Below are positions 34,038-47,117 of a stretch of 64,000 bases of DNA, one piece after another. The notes under the pieces are model-generated. The model ran no database searches and had not been told where the DNA came from. It saw only the letters and a program-made list of their open reading frames with translations. The stretch is from Dysidea avara. Its lineage: Eukaryota > Porifera > Demospongiae > Dictyoceratida > Dysideidae. Location of the stretch: positions 25,093,059-25,157,058 of the forward strand of contig NC_089276.1 of assembly GCF_963678975.1 (NCBI RefSeq), given 5' to 3'. Both the position numbers and the translations under genes were made by a program. The first letter of the stretch is position 1. Each line of letters opens with the position of its first letter.

Positions 34038-34762
34038 ATGTAAGCACTTAAAGTACGGAAATAATGCCTCACCTTATGAATACTACATGAATGACGAAAG
34101 AACAAATACTAAACTTAGTATAGCATCATCAGAAAAGGACCTGGGAGTGTGGATAACATCTAAGCCAAACTTCACATTACAATGTGACAAAGCATCAGCT
34201 AAAGCTATGCAATCCCTTGGATTAATAAAGAGAACGTTTACCCACTTGACTAAAGAATCATTCTTGATACTACATGTATATAAGACATACGTTCACCGAC
34301 ACCTAGAATATTGTGTCCCAATTTGGAACCCATTTTAAGCACAAAACACCGACAAACTAGAACGGATACAGCAGAGAGCTACTAAGTTAGTTCCAGAATT
34401 AGCACAACTACCATATGAGACAAGATTACAACACCTTGACTACTTTCTTTCTTTATATTGTAGAAGACAAAGAGGCAATTTTATAGATGTATAAAAAATA
34501 GTTAACCATTTATATAGAGTTTAACCAGACCCATTCTTCACCATTGTTGACAGCTAGTATTACTAGAGGACATCATCAGAAAATATTTAAGGACCACTCC
34601 AGGATCAACCCAAGATTACATTTCTTTACTAACCGAATTGTAAATCAGTGGAATTCCCTTCCCCTATATGTGATTGCATCAGATAGTTTAAATAAGTTTA
34701 AGAACAATTTAGATAATTATATTGGCATCAAATTGGATATGGACAGACTAAAAGGCCCTTAG
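33952..34762 (+). pseudogene. LINE thumb and C-terminal region
   Basis: The frame 33952-34338 continues with KDLGVWITSKPNFTLQCDKA, AMQSLGLIKRTF and VHRHLEYCVPIWNP, typical of the region after reverse transcriptase in CR1-like elements. After more breaks, 34544-34762 gives NPRLHFFTNRIVNQWNSLP and the terminal stretch. It has the same role as the upstream pieces and is equally broken. Confidence 0.7.
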
Positions 34763-34789
34763 CCTATTAACTTTAAGTTACCTGTAATG

Positions 34790-35460
34790 ATTGTACATTG
34801 TCCGCAATGCATGTGCAACAATTATTCTCCAGTTAATGATCACCCCATTTCTAATTATATTACCCCCTTTCCGTCCTTGATTAGGAATGTTGGTGATACC
34901 TTGATTACGAATGCATGTTCCCACTAGTGCCTCACACTTAGCGCACTACCATCAATCAGGTCAGTATCGCACCATCAAAATAACCCCATTGTATACAGTT
35001 GCTAAATTAACTAACTTAGTTTAACTGGTTAAACTTCATTAATTTTAATGTAGCTCCTTGCTGTTAGTTGCCACCGTCAACAGATGGTGGTTGTTTTGGT
35101 AAGGTATGCAGGGCAAGCATTGCTGGACGGGTCAGTCTGATTCAGCACACTTTCCATTCTCTCGCGTTATGGCAGCATCATAGGCTAGGATCGACTCAAC
35201 CCTCGCAACAAACAGACTTGCCATACCTTTTGACACTTTTCTAAGCACCTTTCGTCCAACGCATGCGTAACAATCATTCTCCAGCTAATGACCACCCCAT
35301 TTCTAATTATTGCCACCCCTTTCTTCCCTTGGTCACGAATGTTGGTGATATAGCTGTTCCCGCTAGTGCCTCACACCTAACCCACTACCACCAGACACCA
35401 TCAAAGAAAACCCCATTGTGTACAGTCGCTAAATTAACTTTAACTGATTAAACTTCATTA
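34790..35460 (+). repeat. Tandemly duplicated LINE 3' region
   Basis: 34790-35045 and 35255-35460 are diverged copies (shared accaccccatttctaatta-type block, gaatgttggtgata, actagtgcctcacac/gctagtgcctcacac, gctaaattaact and ttaaacttcattaa). The 200 bp between includes ataccttttgacacttttct, also found at about 30850. This is either a duplicated 3' UTR or a second, 5'-truncated insertion. Confidence 0.65.
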
Positions 35461-36055
35461 AACAAAAACAACATAGCTAGTCGACCTCCTTAGTTAATAG
35501 CGAGTAATTAGACATGGTTACTAAGTAGTTCTGTGTATTGGACATTTAGTATGATGCGATTCAGCAATTCGGCCAGTGGTCTCGGAGTATTTGGCTGTAT
35601 TACATCATAGTGAAAGTGTAAGAAGACCACAACATTTTTTTCTCTGACTTCAATATCATACCGTGTATATTAGGGATCTTGGAGGTTCGCACATTCTCAC
35701 TAAAAAATATTGATCAGAAACCAGATGAGTTACATGGTGCATTTGACAAGAAACCCAAAAGTACCTTCAGTGTGACCCAAAATGCTTGCTACAAAATTCT
35801 TATTTAGTGGAATTTATGCTGACTAAATTATTCACTAACATCTTCAGACAAGTGTAAATTAATAACAGCTAAGGATACAGGCTTAAATTTTTTACTGTTA
35901 ATACATTGCTTCAGCCTGACAGCATACTGCAGTATGTACAATGTATGCTTTGTAGAGTTACTTTTGTCCTCCTTTGTGTCCTATTACTTTTTGCTGACAG
36001 CGCAAGGTGTTAATTCATGGTAGTGCATTATGGCTTCCCTGTGGCTTAATAACTG
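35461..36055. other. Spacer without recognised gene
   Basis: AT-rich, with no convincing exon or repeat. Confidence 0.4.
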
Positions 36056-37140
36056 TTAGCTTAGCTCATGGTTATTGTCCATAGTTTCTGTAGTACTAGA
36101 TTGCTTGCAGAGATGCTTCTCATACTGTTCCTCATTTGTGACAAGCTGAACTGGTAATGGTACTACGTTGCTATGCACTGCTAAGGAAGCATAAACCAAA
36201 CAAAGTACTTTAAACCACATATTACACACAGAACTATTTTTCAACCGTTTTCTAAGTGTCTATCATGTTATCTCATATGAATTGTAGAGACAAGGCTACC
36301 CTTCATTATTATTGCACAAGTATGGATTTTTTTGCTATTTCTGGTAGCTTGCAAAGCCAAATACGCTGCTTTTCAGCTGTTTAGCCCATATACCTGTTGT
36401 GAAAGGCTTTCATAACATGATTAATGCCTTCAGGAACTTGCTTTGCTTGTTTTTCAAGCTGGCACAAATATACTGCCTCAAAGGTTGGTGCAGCCTTCAT
36501 TTCTCACATACAAGCTTCTTTTAGCATAAGCCATTTTGCTCAAGAGGGTGTAGAAAGACAAACAAAAATATAAAAACAGAAAGACAAACATATATAAAAA
36601 CAAACATACACACGTTTTTTTGGAAAACAATGTCAGTAAACTAGGCATCCAGTCTTTGGCTGGCTGTGGGCATGCCTTGTTTAAGAAAAAAAATAAAACA
36701 AACAAACAAACAAACAAGGTGAAGGACATTTAAGTTCTAATTTAGTCATTGCTACAGACTGAAGTATGTAGCTAGGGATGAAATGTCCACCAGTATATCT
36801 GCAGTTGTAGACAACCTCCCTTGTTTCACTACTTTTTCTATGATCCCTAATCAAACTTACAATTCCCAATTTTTCCTTGTGCATGTTATAACTTACCCAT
36901 CATCTGATGTACAATATAATATTATCCACAACAACTCATACTGTTTACACAAAATGTAGATAAGATTGACAATCTCCTTGAGGCCTGATGATTCCTCCAA
37001 TTCACTAATATGACGTAGTAGTATTCCAGAGCGTGTATCAATTATTACATCAGCAGTGGCTATGCAACATCTACTCTTCATAGGAGGTATAATGATACTG
37101 TATTGTCTTTCCAACACTGTGATGTTTTGCCTGTAGGATA
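36056..37140 (-). CDS. Possible exons of an unknown minus-strand gene
   Basis: One candidate exon follows an acceptor ...gttatcctacag near 37133 and encodes ITVLERQYSIIIPPMK and VIIDTRSGILLRHISELEES, ending near 36955 at TTG|TGTAAAC or a nearby donor. A candidate last exon encodes VPLPVQLVTNEEQYEKHL and ends at 36056 with a stop. The two are not proven to belong together. No domain is recognised. A CAAA microsatellite (36699-36718) lies between. Confidence 0.3.
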
Positions 37141-37306
37141 ACATGTATGTACATTATTATGAGCATTAGAGCATATGCAACCGAATATAACCTATCTAGT
37201 TTGCACCCGTGATGTCATATTGGCTCAAGCTACACAACATCTACTATCTATATTTGCCATGAGAATTTTCTAAGTGATACAGGATATGAAAACTTGGGGC
37301 ATCATC

Positions 37307-37931
37307 TAGGGCTGCACCGATTCCACTTTTTATCGATACTTCAAATACCAAGTACTTAGCTGGGAAGTATCTGCAAGTACAAGTACTGATACCAAGTAGC
37401 TACTTCACAGTGCACACATTTATTATATAGTGCATTTTATGGTATTCTTGTACACGTTTTCAGTATGGTTCATGTTTATAATGAAGTAGCCAATCAAGAT
37501 TCACGAAGAAAGAAGTCACTGAAATGCAAACCGGTGGATATTCCAGTATTCTTCTGGAGAAGTGTAGATAATATCATAATGGTGCTTACAAAAACACAAA
37601 TACTGAAACAGTCACTTCTACCTGATTGCTCTATTAGAGTTATTGACTGTTCTATTAGAGTATATCAATCATTTTCTCAGTAAAGCGTTTTCACACGTAG
37701 GTTTCAACATAGATCACAGTGATTTTGCTAGTAGTTTGCTATTAGTGATACACTTGATGCTTTGGGGCATCCACTGTGCTAGTAAAATAAGCAAGTAGGT
37801 AAACGAACATTATTTTATTCTCTGAGCACATGATAAGAATCGGTATCTGCAACAATGTAATGGCCGATTCCGATACTTCATGAAAACAGCAATATTGGCC
37901 CGATACCGATACTAGAATCGGTGCAGCCCTA
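37307..37931. mobile_element. 625-bp hAT-like non-autonomous element
   Basis: Begins tagggctgcaccgattc and ends gaatcggtgcagcccta (17-bp perfect TIR), with an exact 8-bp target duplication gcatcatc on both sides (37299-37306 and 37932-37939). The 8-bp duplication and the agggctgca terminus are classic for hAT. Interior copies of the TIR core (ccgatacc, gattccgatactt) recur near both ends. No transposase. It carries two ctattagagt motifs (37625-37663). Confidence 0.92.
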
Positions 37932-38522
37932 GCATCATCCACATAACCTGTTACTATGGAGCAAATCATTGGCTATTATTTCCTGTTGACAATGATGGAA
38001 ATCACAGTAACAAATAAGCATGTTAAATGTGCAGAGATTGTAATCAAGATAAATGATCTTGATATCTGTTGCCAGTACTTCACACTACTGCACAATAAAC
38101 ACACAGCACCTATAGGTAATATTATTCTCATTTTTATAGTTGGTATTTGTCAAACTATACACAAGAAGTAGCTCACTTTGTTTCTAAGAGTCGAAGCAGT
38201 TCAGAATTCTGCGTCAAAATTTCTGATCCAATAAAAGTGTACTGCTCCTTATTAGTAACTGATATCTCACCTGTTAATCAAACATGCCATAAGCCATAAC
38301 ATATAAGGTTGCTACATCCTTCATCACAATATACATGTTGCAACATACACGAGCTAATCAGATCAGCAAAGAAGAATCATTTCATGCTACAATTGTTAGA
38401 CCAAAACCAACTGCCACCTTAATTAACACAGCTTTATTAAAATATATTCATTGCCAAATTCTGCCTTATATTCCACATTTATAACAGTGTAATGCAAACA
38501 ATATACACAATATAACATGCTA

Positions 38523-40377
38523 TTAACCACCTTGGTTCAAGGAGTTGGCATCTTGTCCAGACAAGCCGGGGAAAGAATGACTGACACATTTCAACATCAC
38601 ATGTTCCAGTGATGGTACATTATTAGGTAGTGTTATATCCACAGTGTGTTCATACTCCACCAGTAGACTAACTCTCTGCCAGGGAAACTGAGTGGTTAGG
38701 GAATACTTTGGTACCACAAGACAATCGTAGTAGTGAAACCTAGTCAAAAATAGTGAAGGAATGAATATATATATATATTGAACAATTACCATATATTTAC
38801 ATGTGCGTATGGTGTTTCAAAGATTATTATAACAAATAATTCACTTATGGAAGATCTCTCAGACATGCTGTGATCATGCTATTGTGCTTGAGTGTACATG
38901 TGGGTGTGTGGGAATGTGTGAATGACAAGTAAATAATAATACAATGTGAACAAGGTCAACTGACAATGGTTCACTGTCAGTGTTAGTATTAGGTTGAATC
39001 TTTTAAGGCAACAGGCACATACCAAACAGTAACGTTGTTCATCAACTGGTGAAAATTCACTAGAAAGGTGGCAGGTGCCAGGGTGTGTTACGTTAATAGA
39101 CTATGTCATTTTATCTTGATGTGTTAATAGACTGTCATTTTGTCTTGATGTGTCGTTGTTTGAATAGTGTATTTCAATTTTAACAGGTGGGTTTGATGCA
39201 AGGCTTTTTTGGTTGTTTCTCTTAAAAGGCCAGTTACACGGTAAGTAGCAAAGATTATTTCATAGGGTGGGGCTGTTATACACAGTTTGGACATATAGAT
39301 TCACTTCTAGTTGCAATCTACAGAGTTATCTCAATCACTGTGCTTGTTTTGAGTGAGCTAAGCAATAGATTAATAGGTATTGGCTTATTGGTAAAGAGTT
39401 TATCGGCAAATATTTGCCTATGTCAGTATCAGTTAAGCGGCTACCGATATGACCAATACTGATCACATGATATATACTTTACCATTTACCCATGTGTATT
39501 CTCTCAACAAGCAGCTACATACATCAAGAGATGATCCACCAGTGATAGATTCCACAATAGCCTGGGCATGGCTTATAAATACACATGCATCAATCACATT
39601 TTATAATAATAAACTTATGTTTACAAACTATATAACCTATTACTAGCATTGCTCTAGCTCAAATTTCCCAGTTAAGTTTACTAATAAAACGTCTGCCAGT
39701 TGCCCTAGCAATTAATAACTTTTATTTAAAGCCCTACAATGCTCATTTGAAATGCTAATTGGGATTCAGCGCCAGACGGATAGCTTGGCTTTACCTATAG
39801 TTTAGCTGCTGTTGACATGTGGAGTAGTCTTGGATATGCACAAGGTGATGATAATTACTGGCATAGCTAGCCATGTCTAAGAAGCAATTACTGATTTGGG
39901 AGTACTTCAAGGTAGCAGAGGACTCCCTTGCTTCCCTACTTTTTTTCTATGAACCCTAATCCAATTTAAAATTCCTCAAAGTTGTTTTCATTTACCTACA
40001 ATTGTTACCACAATATACTTCCATGATCTTCACCAAAATAATACTACTAAATTTAATACAGGAATCGATGCAAACACAGACTAGTATTACAAACCTGTTT
40101 TCTACAGTGTCTTGATATTTATCCATTGTACCATCACTGGGTGTCCAAAAATGGACACAGGCACTCAGCCCTTTAAAATACAAAATACGCATATACGCAT
40201 TATCAATATAATAACAATGTTTTATACAAGTTAGTTATACTCACATAATGACAATATTCTTGGAATAAAATTTGGAGTTATGTAAACAATAGAAATTTTT
40301 GATGAAAACTGGTCTTGTTGCCCAAATTTCACAGACACCGCTTTTAGTTCTATACTATCCAATACAACGTATAGTAC
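38523..40377 (-). CDS. Three terminal exons of an unknown host gene
   Basis: Minus-strand exons 40377-40245 (44 codons plus one base, ends at donor TTAT|GTGAGT), 40170-40095 (LSACVHFWTPSDGTMDKYQD) and 38739-38523 (FHYYDCLVVPKYSLTTQFPW, then LSGQDANSLNQGG and TAA). Phases agree at both junctions (1 then 2), introns are 74 bp and 1355 bp, and no stop interrupts. The first exon has SIELKAVSVKFGQQDQFSS. The protein is rich in beta-prone segments, but I do not recognise the family. An additional frame at 40840-40680 (NGRYIETKINGWPTQ) could be a further upstream exon, though its phase does not fit directly. Confidence 0.55.
38763..38782. repeat. AT microsatellite
   Basis: Short tatatata run in the long intron of the unknown gene. 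Confidence 0.6.
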
Positions 40378-40951
40378 CTGTATGTGAAATTTCAGTGTTA
40401 TCCTCCATTCTATTAGCTTGTTACTTGCCCAAAACAAAATCACACGTTTTGATTAAACATTGAAACTCTCAATTATTACTTATCTCCATTTACTATTTAA
40501 TATTTTATGTTGACAGATTGAGAAAAATCTGATGTTCTGTTTGTTCTTTAACACTACTAATCTATCGCATTCGTACATGAGGTATAGGAAAGTGTTGTTT
40601 TTGCTCAAGGTAATGCTGCAGACGTACATGCTTGATGAAATACATTACAGAAAGATGGATTAGCTAGGAATACCGGTAAGAAAGTGTGTTGTCCCTTTTC
40701 GTACTGATGTTTAGTGGTTTGTGTGAAATATTATGATATAATTTGTACCACTTAATAGTATCCACTTGAGTAGGCCACCCATTGATTTTAGTCTCTATGT
40801 ATCGACCATTGGAAAAATGCAGAGAACAGCCATGGCTATAAATTTTGTACAATATAATTTAATGCCAGGATAGCTGAGGATCCTAGTAGAAATCTTTTAC
40901 AGGTTTTTTTATTGCCCATCTGGTACTTACAGTAGCTGTGATGTACGTATT

Positions 40952-41338
40952 TTATACACAATTTTCTAAATAGGTTTCGGACATACACTGTCCTCTTTTC
41001 AGCAGGGCAAAATTCAATATTGCTGATGCACAGCAGAAAGTCCTATGGGCTATCACAGGTGGGAGTTGATGAGCTGATGGTGCCCAGGAAATGTCCTTCA
41101 GCAAATTTATCTTCCACTCTACTCCTGAACTTGCCAACTTCACGAATACTGTACCAGGGTGACTAGAAATAAATTTGAAGTGGTGCATCGGGGTTATCCC
41201 CTTCAATGTAGTTTTAATTGTGTGCCGGTCAAAGTGATCACTCCAGTTGTAAGTGGTAAAAAATGTGGTGCCATCTAGTGAGCCAACCAGTTGTGGAATA
41301 TTCAGCACCGGAGAGACTGACACAGTTGGCGATGTCAT
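40952..41338 (-). pseudogene. Unassigned frame, probably from a repeat-borne gene
   Basis: A 128-codon minus-strand frame with NIPQLVGSLDGTTFFTTYNW, HHFKFISSHPG and INLLKDISWAP. The upstream sequence reads TSTYLLARGGEDLLG in another frame after a stop, so a longer gene seems broken here. The pattern is reminiscent of uncharacterised multicopy proteins in early-branching animals; I cannot name it. Confidence 0.35.
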
Positions 41339-41829
41339 CTAGGTCACCAATCTTCATTCAGCAGAAGCATTGCTTCATTAAGCCAAAACGCTAGTTGAGT
41401 GCAAATTTTGTGTGCCCAAGAGATCTTCACCTCCTCGTGCAAGCAGGTAAGTACTTGTCACATCAAACAACTCATCATAATCTGTTTTTATTCTGTCTGG
41501 TGCAGTTGTTGGTGTATAGGTGTACTGAAGTTTCACAGTTATTCAGTAGCTCCTAGGTGGTGAAATGGATGATGGCAGTGGGGGCTGAAACAAATCTGAT
41601 ACTGTGAAGGCTGTTTTCAGTGTCTCCCTGCTGGACTTTCAGGTATTGCGGTACAAGGATCTCCCCGTTTGTACAGTCTCAAGGTGTTCCTTGTCTTCAT
41701 CGATCATCTGCATAAGAGAAAGTGGTCTGTTTTATTTGAAGCTATGCTACTGTTTTCTTACTTATGCTTTTGACGGTCTAAAGTATTCGCCATCCTCATC
41801 ATTGCCATGATGTTCTGTTAACAGGTCTA

Positions 41830-42213
41830 TAGTATGTTCATGTTGAGCTGAATCCTCAAAAACATTTAATAATTCATGGACGCAATTACACACGATCTTG
41901 AAATTTGGCTCATTTGTAGTACTGCTTGACCCGCAAAAAATATTTCAAAAACTTTTTGTTCGAATGTTTGACATAATATTTACGGTCAATCAAAATTTTC
42001 ATAATACATTTCCTATGGGGAAGCCATATACGTACAGTGCCCAATACAGCCCTTTCCCAAACTTGTAATGGAGCCAAACCGTACGTGTCTGTTGTTGACA
42101 CCTTTGCTGTTACCAATAATCATCTGGTTGGCTGAAATGTTAACTCTGTTGAGAAAAAATCCACTTTTACTTTTTAGCTGTTTTTCAGGATTCAGCTCAA
42201 TGTGAACATACTA
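41830..42213 (-). mobile_element. 384-bp TA-flanked MITE, copy 2
   Basis: Same length, TIRs and interior as 9925-10308 but inverted. TA flanks both ends (41828-41829 and 42214-42215). Mismatches are scattered, so the two copies are not a very recent burst. The 68-codon frame inside matches the other copy's 60-codon frame only as shared DNA. Confidence 0.85.
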
Positions 42214-42215
42214 TA

Positions 42216-45200
42216 GCAGAGGTCAGTTTGTGGCTTTCCTATCACTATGTGTGGCAGCTGTGTTTGCTAGTACCTGCAGAACGTCCTGTACGATACTGAC
42301 TGCATGATGTTGATGGCTCTGGTGGTTTCACAGCAGGTGATGTAGAGGTCCCAGATATTCTGGATGAGTTACATAAAAGATACAATGCTGCATATGTGCT
42401 TGATCCTAAACAGCGGAACCTCTCTTAAAAGACCTTGCATGTAAAGGACACTGTACATTATACAGGACAGTTTCTGAGGTCCCTATACACTTTTACTACT
42501 GGTAGAATTATGACATCATCCCACTTAAATCCAGGGATGTGGCCTGGCAGGAGGATGGCATTCTGCTCTGCATAATTCCGGATGAATTATAGAATTCCAA
42601 GAATCCTATTCAAAGTAAGAGCATGTTTTGATGGTTATCAACATTGCCATGCTATTCTGTTATCAATAAAGTGTTTTTTGATGCCATACGCTTTGCACTT
42701 GCCAACCCTAAGTAGGAAAGTATAAGTACTTCTACAGATGATAGCCTTTATGCATTAGTCAATTGTTGTTCTTTGCCATTTTGCAGGCTTGTGACCACTT
42801 CGCACCCCAACGTCATCACCATAATCACAAATGGTAGAAGTGACAGATCCTATTAACAACTTGATTTTTAGACATAAAGAAACTCTGGGCTCTGGTGTCA
42901 ATGAAGTATTCCTTCGGAAACAATGTACTACATGGCTTCCCATCTGCTAAGGTACACTTGCATGTTTGGTCAACAAATTTATCACACTTTGATGCCTCTG
43001 GTGCTTGCTCAGATTCCCATTTCTTTGTCTAGCAATGAAGGCATTGGCAATAACTGTTTGTCTTGGTGTAGACAAAGAATCAACACCAGGCGCTTGTGGC
43101 ATGCACACAACACCACAGGAAAAGCAGTGCTAGTTGAGGGAATTGTTGACTTCATGAAATCAATGCATTCAGGCATTACAGGTAATCAATGATAGCTATA
43201 AATTTAGTGATTAATAATGTGTTTGTTTTGCATAGATGTACCTTCATCTGGAATTTCATCAGACTACTCGTCTGCATCACCCAGAGACATGACATCTATT
43301 ATTAAAGAGTTCACATTCTCACAGCATGCTATTGACTCATGCTGCCTTGCAATAATGTTTTTTTATAATTGCACGCTATAGTTTCTGGCATTTTTACCTT
43401 CATTCTTGTGGTTGCTTTCATCATCACTTTTGTCATTGGTAGGGCCTTCATTAAAAGTCAGTAATAAGCGCCTCAATGGCGATTCCGTTGCAACCATTAG
43501 GGTACTCCTTCACCAGTTAGAAATTTTGAGGGCAGAAAGAACTCCCTTGGCACTGGCCACGGCATGCATATAAGAAGAAAGCCTACTGAAAAGGGCAGGT
43601 GTTATTACAAATCGGATGATTTGTTCAGCTCCACATATTTGATATGCAGCAAAAAGATAACAAGGGTGTAAACAACCAAGTCATATATACATTGCCTTTT
43701 GAGTGCCGAATCATGATGAAACTTTGCAAGAAGCGGTGGGAAAGGCACGTCTGTGTGGATGTGTTTATCTCGATTTGCCCTTAAAATTGTTTTGCCCGTA
43801 CTGAAATTGGTTCTTTCGGCAATAAGACAGGCTTTGTCAGACCGGGTCACATATATCATCACATTCATAATTTTTGTAAGTGCCTGTAATTTATTTTTCT
43901 TATACTTGCTGTACAATTAATTTTCTGTTGTTGCTGTGTAGGGCTGTGACTCCAAAAGTTATTACCAAATGAGGCTGAAACTTTGACAGAGCATACACTT
44001 GGCTAAGTAGATGATAAGAGACTGTGTGTGTGTGTATTGCTCATTGTGTACATTATGGTGTACATCCCTAAGCATGCCCCCACATTTGAGCTTAACAATG
44101 TTAAGCTCACCACTTATTTCTACCAAGAGTCTTATTGCATGTGAGCAGTTTTCTACCTCAAAATCAAGTTATCATTCTAATGCCAGTTCAAAACAGTGTG
44201 GTACTAGCTAGCCAGCTGTGAGCACACCGTATAGAAGAAGCTTAGTGGAGAGATACTAGAAAGAAATCCATGTACAATGTTTAGAACACTATTAAGCTTT
44301 CCTCAGTTGAAGGCTAACTTGTACAGCACCTAAGTTGTAATCTTGAACATTAAAGAAGAAAATCCATGTTTGTTAGTCCTGCAAAGAGAACCAACTAGAA
44401 AGCAGCTAGTTCAAACTACCTAATCAAATTTTTTTTGTCTCCCACTAGTGCAGAGATACAAAAAGCAATTTTAAGACACAGTTGAGTATGCAGGCTAAAA
44501 TGTTTCACTAAATGATACACAACACAATGAAATGTACTGGATTGTTGAAGAAGTCAAGAAAAAGATGGTGAACAAATATAATTTTCAAGGAAGGAGCCAA
44601 AAATTTGTTGAGAGATTTGATTGATGGATAAGAAGAGAAAGGAGTATATGAAGGATCAGATTAAAATAGTTATTTTGATAATGCATGTGCACATGCATGT
44701 ATCGTAGATAAGTCAGTGTAGTAACTGCTATAGGCAAGTATATTCATGAAGTATATGATTCTTTGACTCAATACATTATTTACAGCTTCAAACGTTTACT
44801 ATTATTTTATCATGTTGTGGATGTGGTGATAAAAGATATACCGATTGGGTGCTCTACTGAAGTTTTTAACACTATTTTGAATTTAAGCCAGTTGTTTCAT
44901 GCATGCATGTTACAGCTTTAGCAGTTCATTGTAGAGGTCCACTTGCTTACTAAGCTTTAAAAAGCTTTGGCATATCGAAACTGCCACCCCATAGCACAAA
45001 GCAAGCTTACACCAGTTGTTTTTTTTACATAAATGTGGCTTTTCCTGAGCAAACAGATTAATATGTATGAAAATTTTAAGCAACAATGCAGCGAATCTAG
45101 AATGTCAATAGGTGGAGTACTCATTTTTGATAAAGTGATATCATGCTTGCTGTGGAATCCAAGCCAAAAAAAACTGTTGGTATGACTGCAAAAGACAAAG

Positions 45201-46293
45201 TGTCCATATACCAACAGTTTGGCAGAAATAGCAAAGTAAAACAAACATCCTGCAATTTCTTTGGAGACACTTGACGTCTGAGTTTGATATAATAGGCCCA
45301 GTTTTGAGATTTTGCAGCCAAGTTCATTTATGCTTGTCTGTCTGACACAATTGAATTGTTTCAGGTATGCAATGTGCATGTGAAGCATATATGTGCATGT
45401 ACTTGTGTAATGTGCAGTATGAATGTGTTGTGTGTGCATTGCAGACAACAAACTATACCTGTGTTTCTATTTGCCCCATGGATTGACAACAACTGCATAG
45501 CATGTGATTGTTCAATAGCGTTGTTCAGGTGCCTTTAGTTTGATCCAAAGCAAAAAGATTCATGTTATCAAGCCATGGTTAACCAAACCTTTCAATCCAC
45601 CTCAGCAGAAAATTTTTAAGTCACCAGGTAACGTTGTGTTAAATGCCTTTCATTCCTTTTGTAATGCAGGTACCAAGAACTTCATATGGTGTCACTTTGG
45701 TTTTGAATATGTATGAGCATGAATGCCACCAAGTTAGCAATGGGAATAGATAGAATGGTACCAAAATTACGGGAAACACATAAAGAGATAACTAGACTAA
45801 AGTGAATGTCTTACCAGGAAAGATAACATATTCCTACAGGTAATACCATTATATACCAAGACAGGGAGAGCTATTTCATTACACCAGTCAAAATACTACT
45901 GATATTTCAGAATCCCAAACCATTTGGAATTGTGCCATTACCTCCAAAAGAAAGGATTTCTCAGCCATGATCATATTTTGAACAAGTATGTTAACATCTA
46001 TTAACAAAACATTCCTATTAAAAAGGTAATGACAAAAGAGAAAGTAATTTAGCTCAAGTTTGTTCAAGGGTAAGAGATGCTAGAGTGTGCACACTGCAAT
46101 GGCAAAATAGTTGGCAAAATAAGAGGATTGTCTTGTTTCTTTATTAAGATTGTTCGATGCTATTTTTGCACAGTTCACCACTATCTGGAAGAGTCTCAAA
46201 ATAGCATTCATTGTCAAATACATTACTAGCTCCATAGCTAGCTCACTACATGGCTTGGATGACAGTTTTAGCACACTACTAACATTATTTAAG
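42216..46293. other. Long spacer with no supported gene
   Basis: I see scattered short frames (for example 42923-43192 plus, 43916-43605 minus with KACLIAERTNFSTGKTILRA, 45451-44957 minus) but no splice-supported gene, no TIR pair and no known domain. catgcatg-rich motifs occur at 44690-44700 and 44900-44910. Confidence 0.35.
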
Positions 46294-46295
46294 TA

Positions 46296-46542
46296 CAGTA
46301 GGACCTCCATTATTCGAACACCTGTGTGCCAGCTGAATCACAAAAGTGTTCAGATAAGTGAATTTGTTCGGATAAATGAATCCCATTGATTTATATAGAG
46401 CTCTGGTGAACTATTCTAATAGAACATACACCTGTGGCAAAATACTTTAATAGAACATACACCTGTTGACAAAATACCCTAATACAACAGTCACTGCAAA
46501 TGTTCAGATAATCGAGGGTTTGGATAATCAAGGTCCTAATGC
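46296..46542. mobile_element. 247-bp Tigger/pogo-like MITE
   Basis: The left end cagtaggacctccattattc and the reversed right end gcattaggaccttgattatc form imperfect TIRs of about 25 bp, with TA at both flanks (46294-46295 and 46543-46544). CAGT...ATTATTCGAAC ends are typical of the pogo/Tigger branch of Tc1/mariner. Interior holds repeated ctaatagaacatacacctgt units. Confidence 0.75.
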
Positions 46543-46929
46543 TATGGCTTCTCGAACATCGTAGACCACAATATCCAGTCATTACATCATAGCTTTACAA
46601 TATGCCCTTTTACAGGAGTATATGAGAGTAGGATATTCCTCTGTACAATATGAACTCTTGATGCACTTGCAATAAGAGTTATCAGTAAGAAATAAGAATG
46701 TTCTATAAATTCCACAAGAACTTAGTTGTGAGTTTAGTGAAACAGCATCTTCTCTCCAGTTGTGCGGAGCTAGAGCCCAAGTTTGGTGTTCTGTGCTGTA
46801 TTTTAGCTAGAGGAGCTCCAGGAACGTGGATAAATTAGTTAACTGCTGTCATTCAAGCTCCACACTGCATGTGATAGGATCATGGTTCAGCTGTAGAAGA
46901 CTTTGTACAGATCATGAATGTGGAGCTGA

Positions 46930-46946
46930 CCCCCCCCCCCCCCCCA
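46930..46946. repeat. Poly-C tract
   Basis: Seventeen consecutive C bases; likely a variable-length tract. Confidence 0.8.
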
Positions 46947-47117
46947 ACATACCGCCATATGTGTATGGAAAATACAGCAAGAGGGGAAGTTTTGAGAGGC
47001 TAATACAGCACAAGACAAAGCCAAGTGCTATATTAGTCTCAAGACACCACACCCTCAAGTGCTGTATTCACTAGCATAGGTGGTGTTTAAATATTACTAT
47101 TATAAAAAAATGCTATA

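Larger units (their letters stand above)
31079..34762 (+). mobile_element. Decayed CR1-like non-LTR retrotransposon (LINE)
   Basis: Ordered remains on the plus strand: a cysteine-rich, PHD-like N-terminal region (31190-31370), an apurinic-type endonuclease (31980-32330), reverse transcriptase (33380-34030) and a C-terminal region ending LDNYIGIKLDMDRLKGP (34762). At least six frame breaks separate the pieces. The domain order and motifs fit the CR1/L2/Rex group; the exact clade is not determined. It lies between minus-strand host-like genes. Confidence 0.75.
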
